Shown here: positions 60,281-64,000 of the stretch, in pieces
Layout: every line of letters starts with the position of its first letter
Numbering within the stretch: position 1 is the stretch's first letter
Assembly: GCA_052084925.1 (NCBI GenBank)
Contig: JBQDEV010000001.1
Coordinates: forward strand, 62,001 to 126,000
DNA from: CmP2 sp052084925
GTDB taxonomy: Bacteria; Actinomycetota; Actinomycetes; Actinomycetales; Micrococcaceae
Reading direction: 5' to 3'
Length of the DNA: 64,000 bases
Program-made: the position numbers and the translations under genes
Notes under the pieces: model-generated
Seen by the model: only the letters and a program-made list of their open reading frames with translations
Databases searched by the model: none
What the model was told of the DNA's origin: nothing

Positions 60281-60603
60281 CGGCTTTCCTGCTCTTCAGT
60301 GCCCGCGGCGTCGTCAGTATCCTCGACATCGTCGAGGTCGGCCACTTCCTCGTGCACAGCCCGCAACAGCACGAGACCCACTCCGGTGAACGCCACGGTG
60401 ATCACGATTCCGGTCAGGGCCAGCGCCTGCGGCACCGGGTCCGGGGTCTCGCTGCGCACAGCGAGCCCGACCAAGATCATCAGAGTGCCGCCGCCGGTGA
60501 TGTTCAACGCGATCAGCCGAGCCAGCGGCTCCTCCACGGTGAGCAGACGGATCAAGGCGATTCCCGCCAGTAGAGCTCCCAGCCACAACGTCAGTTCACT
60601 CAT
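60277..60603 (-). CDS. mnhC: Mrp/Mnh antiporter subunit C
   Basis: 108 residues, three helices, NuoK-like. LWLGALLAGIALIRLLTVEE, then LARLIALNITGGGTLMILVG and DPVPQALALTGIVITVAFTG, where the DPVPQALALTGIVI segment is diagnostic of MnhC. The C-terminus is a very acidic tail (ADLDDVEDTDDAAGTEE). Overlaps MnhB and D neighbours by 4 bp each. Confidence 0.9.
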   Translation of the reverse strand: MSELTLWLGALLAGIALIRLLTVEEPLARLIALNITGGGTLMILVGLAVRSETPDPVPQALALTGIVITVAFTGVGLVLLRAVHEEVADLDDVEDTDDAAGTEEQESR

Positions 60604-61589
60604 GCTCGGCCTCCCCTGGCCGCTGCGAGAAAGACGACGGCGAGGCTGCCTCCGATACTCACGGCCAGCAGCGACTCGAGCACCACGGTCACGGGGCCGG
60701 CCGCGGCGCCGCGCAGCATCAGCCACGACCCCCCGAGCGTCAACCCGGCCACGGCAACAATCACGAAGCCAAGCACCCCGATCACCAGCAGCGCTGTCAA
60801 CCCAGCACCGGGAGTGATAGCGCGGGTGCGTGAGGCATGCATCAGAATGAGCACCGCCGCTGCGGCGGCTCCGGCTTGAAAGGCGCCTCCGGGCTGAGAA
60901 GAACCGGCGAACAATATCCAGGCGGCCAACAACAACGCCACGGGGGCGACGAGACGAACGAAGAGCCCTAGCAGCAGCGGTGCGCTGCTGTCGTCAGGAG
61001 CTGCGCCATCAATACCGCTCGATGTGACGGGCTGAGGATGCGGGGCAGGCCCGTTCGAGCGGACGAAGGCCAGAGCCACCACCACGGCGACCAGCAGCAC
61101 GACCATCTCCATCAACGTGTCGAAGGAGCGCAGATTCAGCAGCACCCCGGTGATGCCGTGCTCCACCCCGGTGGTCGGCAATGCCTGCTCGACCTGGTGG
61201 GTCAGCCCCGGTTCATTGGTTGATAGTACTTCGTTCGAAACCGGCACGATGCGCACCAGGGCCCATCCGAGTCCGGCCCCCAGGGCAGCCCCAAGCAGCA
61301 GGCCGACAAGGTTCGACCAGCTTACCCACCGCCGTTGCGGGGTGTCGGGCAGAAGAGTCGTAACCCAACCGAAAAGAGCCCCGGTCACGCCGGTGCCGAT
61401 CACGGCCTCAGCTAAAGCCACATCCGGGACCCCGATCATCGCCCAGTAGCCACTCAGCAACACGCCGAACACGAGGAATAGCACGACAGCGCTCATCCGG
61501 CGCGGCGCGTACAGGGCAAGCACGGCGGTGGCGAACACCGCAGCGGCCAGCAGCACGGGCAGCACCGACAGGTCGCTAATCGGGCTCAC
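60600..61589 (-). CDS. mnhB: Mrp antiporter subunit: MbhD (DUF4040)-MnhB fusion
   Basis: 329 residues. The N-terminal part (residues about 10-90) is the DUF4040/MbhD domain normally found at the C-terminus of MrpA: VLFLVFGVLLSGYWAMIGVP and DVALAEAVIGTGVTGALFGW. After a linker, FDTLMEMVVLLVAVVVALAF and the MnhB domain with GSSQPGGAFQAGAAAAAVLI. So the MrpA C-terminal piece travels with MnhB rather than with an antiporter subunit. GTG 61589 overlaps the MnhG stop (GTGA). Confidence 0.88.
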   Translation of the reverse strand: MSPISDLSVLPVLLAAAVFATAVLALYAPRRMSAVVLFLVFGVLLSGYWAMIGVPDVALAEAVIGTGVTGALFGWVTTLLPDTPQRRWVSWSNLVGLLLGAALGAGLGWALVRIVPVSNEVLSTNEPGLTHQVEQALPTTGVEHGITGVLLNLRSFDTLMEMVVLLVAVVVALAFVRSNGPAPHPQPVTSSGIDGAAPDDSSAPLLLGLFVRLVAPVALLLAAWILFAGSSQPGGAFQAGAAAAAVLILMHASRTRAITPGAGLTALLVIGVLGFVIVAVAGLTLGGSWLMLRGAAAGPVTVVLESLLAVSIGGSLAVVFLAAARGGRA

Positions 61590-61864
61590 GCGTCGTCGTC
61601 CCGTGAGAGCAGGGTGGCTGACGTGGCGGCGGTGGCCAACGCGAGCAACCAGACGAGCAGGACCTTCAGCGCCGACGCCACCGTATCCATTTGAACCATC
61701 ACGGCCAGGGCCGCGAACCCCAATCCCAGGGAGTCGGCCTTGGTGAGCGCGTGCAGGCGGGATCGCAGGTCCGGGAATCGCAGCAGACCCACGGTTCCTG
61801 CAGTGAAAAACACGGCCGCGCCCAGAGCAGCCAGCACGGTCACCGCATCGGCAAGCACACTCAT
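61586..61864 (-). CDS. mnhG: Mrp/Mnh antiporter subunit G
   Basis: 92 residues, three helices. VLAALGAAVFFTAGTVGLLR, then FPDLRSRLHALTKADSLGLG, the PD-x-x-x-R-x-HA-x-x-K-x-x-x-x-G motif of MnhG/PhaG, and ALKVLLVWLLALATAATSATLL. Small structural subunit of the complex. Overlaps MnhF stop by 4 bp and is followed directly by the B fusion. Confidence 0.92.
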   Translation of the reverse strand: MSVLADAVTVLAALGAAVFFTAGTVGLLRFPDLRSRLHALTKADSLGLGFAALAVMVQMDTVASALKVLLVWLLALATAATSATLLSRDDDA

Positions 61865-62133
61865 GAAGCGGACCTTCGCTGCGTTTCGGCGGCCAGGCGC
61901 ACCACGACGATCACGGCGGCCAGGGCTACCAAACCCAGGGCGATGTCACGCAGCGCCGACTGGTCTGTGAGCACCGAGCCGATCAGCATGATCGCGGCAC
62001 CGGTCGTGCCAGCGAAAAGCACACCTGTGAGGCGATCGCGCCCGGTGGGTCCGCGGACCACACGCACCAGACTGATCAGCACGTTGACCGTGAGCAGAAT
62101 GAGGAGCCCGGTGAGGGTCATCTCGACAATCAT
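61861..62133 (-). CDS. mnhF: Mrp/Mnh antiporter subunit F
   Basis: 90 residues, three helices; RVVRGPTGRDRLTGVLFAGT is the MnhF landmark, with the GP-x-x-x-D-R motif. First gene of the operon, AGGAGA ribosome-binding site before ATG 62133. Promoter must lie in 62134-62258, shared with the divergent thiamine operon leader. Confidence 0.92.
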   Translation of the reverse strand: MIVEMTLTGLLILLTVNVLISLVRVVRGPTGRDRLTGVLFAGTTGAAIMLIGSVLTDQSALRDIALGLVALAAVIVVVRLAAETQRRSAS

Positions 62134-62258
62134 GGCTCTCCTGTGAGGACGCACGTGGACACGGCACCTGGCGGTTTTGGCAGTTTCAGCGGTTTTCCAC
62201 CCTACGTGAGATCCCCGGTACCTGACCACGCGTCGAGGGCGCTATGCTGGATGGACAT

Positions 62259-62352
62259 TCGACAGGGGAGCACCCGCAACGGTGCTGAGAGTGCGCGAAG
62301 GCAGCGCAGACCCTCGAACCTGCCTCCGGTTAGCGCCGGCGAAGGAAGTCGA
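62259..62352 (+). ncRNA. TPP riboswitch (THI element)
   Basis: Closing stem TCGAC (62259-62263) with GTCGA (62348-62352). The conserved pyrimidine-sensor core GTGCTGAGAGTGCG (62282-62295) and the pyrophosphate-sensor ACCCTCGAACCTG (62310-62322) are intact. Directly upstream of thiB, so thiamine pyrophosphate should turn the importer off. Confidence 0.95.
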
Positions 62353-62403
62353 GAATTCTCTCCCCGCGGTGTGTCCCGGCTGATGCCTGGAAACGGCGCG
62401 GCC

Positions 62404-62424
62404 CCTCCACCACACCGATGGAGG
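62404..62424 (+). promoter_or_regulatory. Shine-Dalgarno-sequestering hairpin before thiB
   Basis: CCTCCA (62404-62409) pairs perfectly with TGGAGG (62419-62424), which contains the thiB ribosome-binding site four bases before the ATG. This is a plausible expression platform by which the TPP riboswitch blocks translation. Confidence 0.6.
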
Positions 62425-62428
62425 ACTC

Positions 62429-63508
62429 ATGAAACACCAGAAACTCACGCTCACCGGCCTCGCCGTCGTCGGCACTGTGGCTCTGGCCAGCTGCTCGATT
62501 GCGGATCAGAACACCGGTCAGAGCGACGACAGTGCTGCCGCCGAGGGGCAAGGCGGCACCGTGACGATCATGACCCACGATTCGTTCAGCATCTCCGAGG
62601 AGCAGATCGCGGAATTCGAGGAACAGTCCGGCTACGAGTTGGTGACCACCGCACCCGGAGACGCCGGCGCCCTGGTGAACCAGCTGATCCTGCAGAAGGA
62701 CTCCCCCACCGTGGACGGGGTGTACGGCATCGAGGACTACTCCACCGCCCCGCTCGTCGACGAGGGCGTGATGGCGGAGTACGCCTCCGAGGCACTGCCA
62801 GGTTCGGCGCAGGAACTGCTCGCCGACGGTGACGCCTCGGGGTACTTCACCCCGATCGATCAGGGTCAGGTGTGCATCAACGTGGACGACGCGTGGTTCG
62901 ACGATGACGCCCGCAACGCCGACGCCCTGGCGGCGCCCACCTCTCTGGAGCAGCTGCGCGAGGCGGAGTATGCAGAGCTGCTCACCGTGATCGACCCGAA
63001 CACCTCCTCACCGGGCCTGGCGTTCCTCGCGGCCACCGCCACCGCCTACCCGGACGGCGCCTGGGAGGACTACTGGGCCGAGCTGCTCGACGGCGGCGCG
63101 ACCGTGGCCGCCGGCTGGTCGGACGCCTACTACACGGAGTTCTCCGGTGCTGACGGCGAAGGCCCCTCCCCGCTGGTGCTGAGCTACTCGTCGTCGCCCG
63201 CCTTTGCACCGACCACCAGCATCATCGAGGACTCCTGCTCCCCGCAGGTTGAATACGCCGGCGTCGTCGAGGGGGCCTCGAACCCGGAGGGCGCGCAAGC
63301 CTTCATTGACTTCCTGCTGGCCGAAGATTTCCAGTCCACGCTGGCCGACGAAATGTACATGTACCCGGTGGATGACGCCATCGAGCTGCCCGCCGAGTGG
63401 GCGGAGAACGCCTCGCTGGCCGAGGACCCGATCCGCCCGGACACCGCCGAGGTGGCCGAGCAGCGCACGGACTGGCTGAGCACCTGGACCGAACTCTACG
63501 AGTCCTGA
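62429..63508 (+). CDS. thiB: Thiamine ABC transporter substrate-binding lipoprotein
   Basis: 359 residues. Lipobox LASC (Cys near residue 22), short Gln/Ser/Ala linker and a type 2 periplasmic-binding fold of the ThiB/TbpA group: TVTIMTHDSFSISEEQIAEFEEQSGYEL, QLILQKDSPTVDGVYGIED and VCINVDDAWFD. Captures thiamine or its phosphates outside the membrane. Under the TPP riboswitch at 62259-62352; the permease gene follows 27 bp downstream. GGAGG ribosome-binding site. Confidence 0.94.
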   Translation: MKHQKLTLTGLAVVGTVALASCSIADQNTGQSDDSAAAEGQGGTVTIMTHDSFSISEEQIAEFEEQSGYELVTTAPGDAGALVNQLILQKDSPTVDGVYGIEDYSTAPLVDEGVMAEYASEALPGSAQELLADGDASGYFTPIDQGQVCINVDDAWFDDDARNADALAAPTSLEQLREAEYAELLTVIDPNTSSPGLAFLAATATAYPDGAWEDYWAELLDGGATVAAGWSDAYYTEFSGADGEGPSPLVLSYSSSPAFAPTTSIIEDSCSPQVEYAGVVEGASNPEGAQAFIDFLLAEDFQSTLADEMYMYPVDDAIELPAEWAENASLAEDPIRPDTAEVAEQRTDWLSTWTELYES

Positions 63509-63535
63509 GCGATCTGAGAGTCTCGAGGACCTGAC

Positions 63536-64000
63536 CTGCAACGCCTGACCCGGCCCCTCGCGTGGACGCTGGCGGGAGCACTCCCGCTGGCGTTCCTCGC
63601 CGTGTTCTTCGCCTGGCCCGTGGGCGCCATGCTGGTGCGCGGCGTCGTGGGCGAGTCTGGCGTCGACCTCAGCGGGTTCGCCGAGGTGCTGGGCGCAGCG
63701 CGCAGCTGGCGGATCATCGGGCACACCCTGTTCATGGCCGCCGCCGGCACCCTCGGTGCGGTGCTGTTGGGCATCCCGGGCGCCTACATCCTCTACCGGT
63801 GCCGGTTCCCGGGGCAGACCCTGCTGCGCGGGCTCTCCACGGTGCCGTTCGTGCTGCCGACCGTCGTCGTCGGGGTGGCCTTCCGGGCCCTGTTCGGACC
63901 GGGCGGGCCACTGCAATTCCTCGGCCTGGACCAGACCACCGCCGCGGTGATCCTGGCCATGGTGTTCTTCAACTTCTCGGTGGTGGTGCGCCAGGTGGGC
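63536..64000 (+). CDS. thiP: Thiamine ABC transporter permease, 3' end outside window
   Basis: First 155 codons of a ThiP-type permease: LTRPLAWTLAGALPLAFLAV (helix 1), SWRIIGHTLFMAAAGTLGAV (helix 2), then PGAYILYRCRFPGQTLLRGL and VPFVLPTVVVGVAFRALFG, as in ThiP homologues. The frame opens after a TGA at 63515 and contains no ATG, GTG or TTG before helix 1; CTG 63536 lies six bases behind GAGGA and is the likely start. The next in-frame ATG is inside the first helix-loop region. Confidence 0.85.
   Translation, partial: MQRLTRPLAWTLAGALPLAFLAVFFAWPVGAMLVRGVVGESGVDLSGFAEVLGAARSWRIIGHTLFMAAAGTLGAVLLGIPGAYILYRCRFPGQTLLRGLSTVPFVLPTVVVGVAFRALFGPGGPLQFLGLDQTTAAVILAMVFFNFSVVVRQVG

Overview
The window reads as chromosomal DNA of a high-GC Gram-positive bacterium (Actinomycetota). 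Supporting signs are the GC-rich coding sequence on both strands, many GTG starts and 4-bp stop/start overlaps, lipobox lipoproteins, a DtxR/IdeR-like iron box, and families typical of Micrococcales-type genomes: actinobacterial ABC-F proteins, a PspC protein, RclA-like reductase and a multi-subunit Mrp antiporter. The genus cannot be fixed from the sequence alone; Micrococcales is an inference.

Layout. 0-9.2 kb: a partial ABC-F ATPase, an alpha/beta hydrolase, an orphan NMT1-type binding protein, a ChaA cation/proton antiporter, an orphan antitoxin, a flavin monooxygenase, a methyltransferase and an autoregulated TetR/EamA exporter pair. 9.3-10.8 kb: a two-gene HTH/AbiEii-like nucleotidyltransferase module. 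10.8-16.8 kb: LysR/EamA exporter, RidA, ChaB-like protein, SDR, TrxR-like flavoprotein, XRE-cupin regulator and GyrI-like protein. 16.8-20.8 kb: a complete iron-siderophore ABC importer with an iron box. 20.8-37.4 kb: housekeeping and peripheral metabolism (RclA-like reductase, butanediol dehydrogenase, a second ABC-F, MFS/LysR pair, sugar dehydrogenase, PhzF, ketopantoate reductase-like enzyme, aldo/keto reductase, alcohol dehydrogenase, CPBP protease).

37.5-51 kb is an accessory region. It holds a secreted peptide, a Phd/VapC toxin-antitoxin pair, a catabolic-looking cluster (SDR, acyl-CoA ligase, binding protein, MarR), a MerR gene that has lost its DNA-binding head, an OLD-family TOPRIM ATPase translationally coupled to a zinc-hook AAA ATPase now broken by frameshifts and stops, palindromic repeats, and a tRNA-Ala(CGC) whose 3' end is duplicated about 490 bp away. 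Several short non-coding stretches here, and one at 27.8 kb, are decayed copies of the ends of genes found elsewhere in the window.

51-64 kb: an agmatine-deiminase-family protein lacking its catalytic cysteine, a headless DUF4143 remnant, a TetR/MaoC pair divergent from an isochorismatase, an eight-gene Mrp/Mnh Na+/H+ antiporter operon (order F-G-B-C-D-D-D-E, all genes overlapping), and a TPP-riboswitch-controlled thiamine importer that runs off the end of the window.

The best candidates for something unusual are the HTH/nucleotidyltransferase pair, the OLD/zinc-hook ATPase operon, the three-antiporter-subunit Mrp complex with one subunit missing its key glutamate, the apparently dead deiminase, and the field of gene-end relics.
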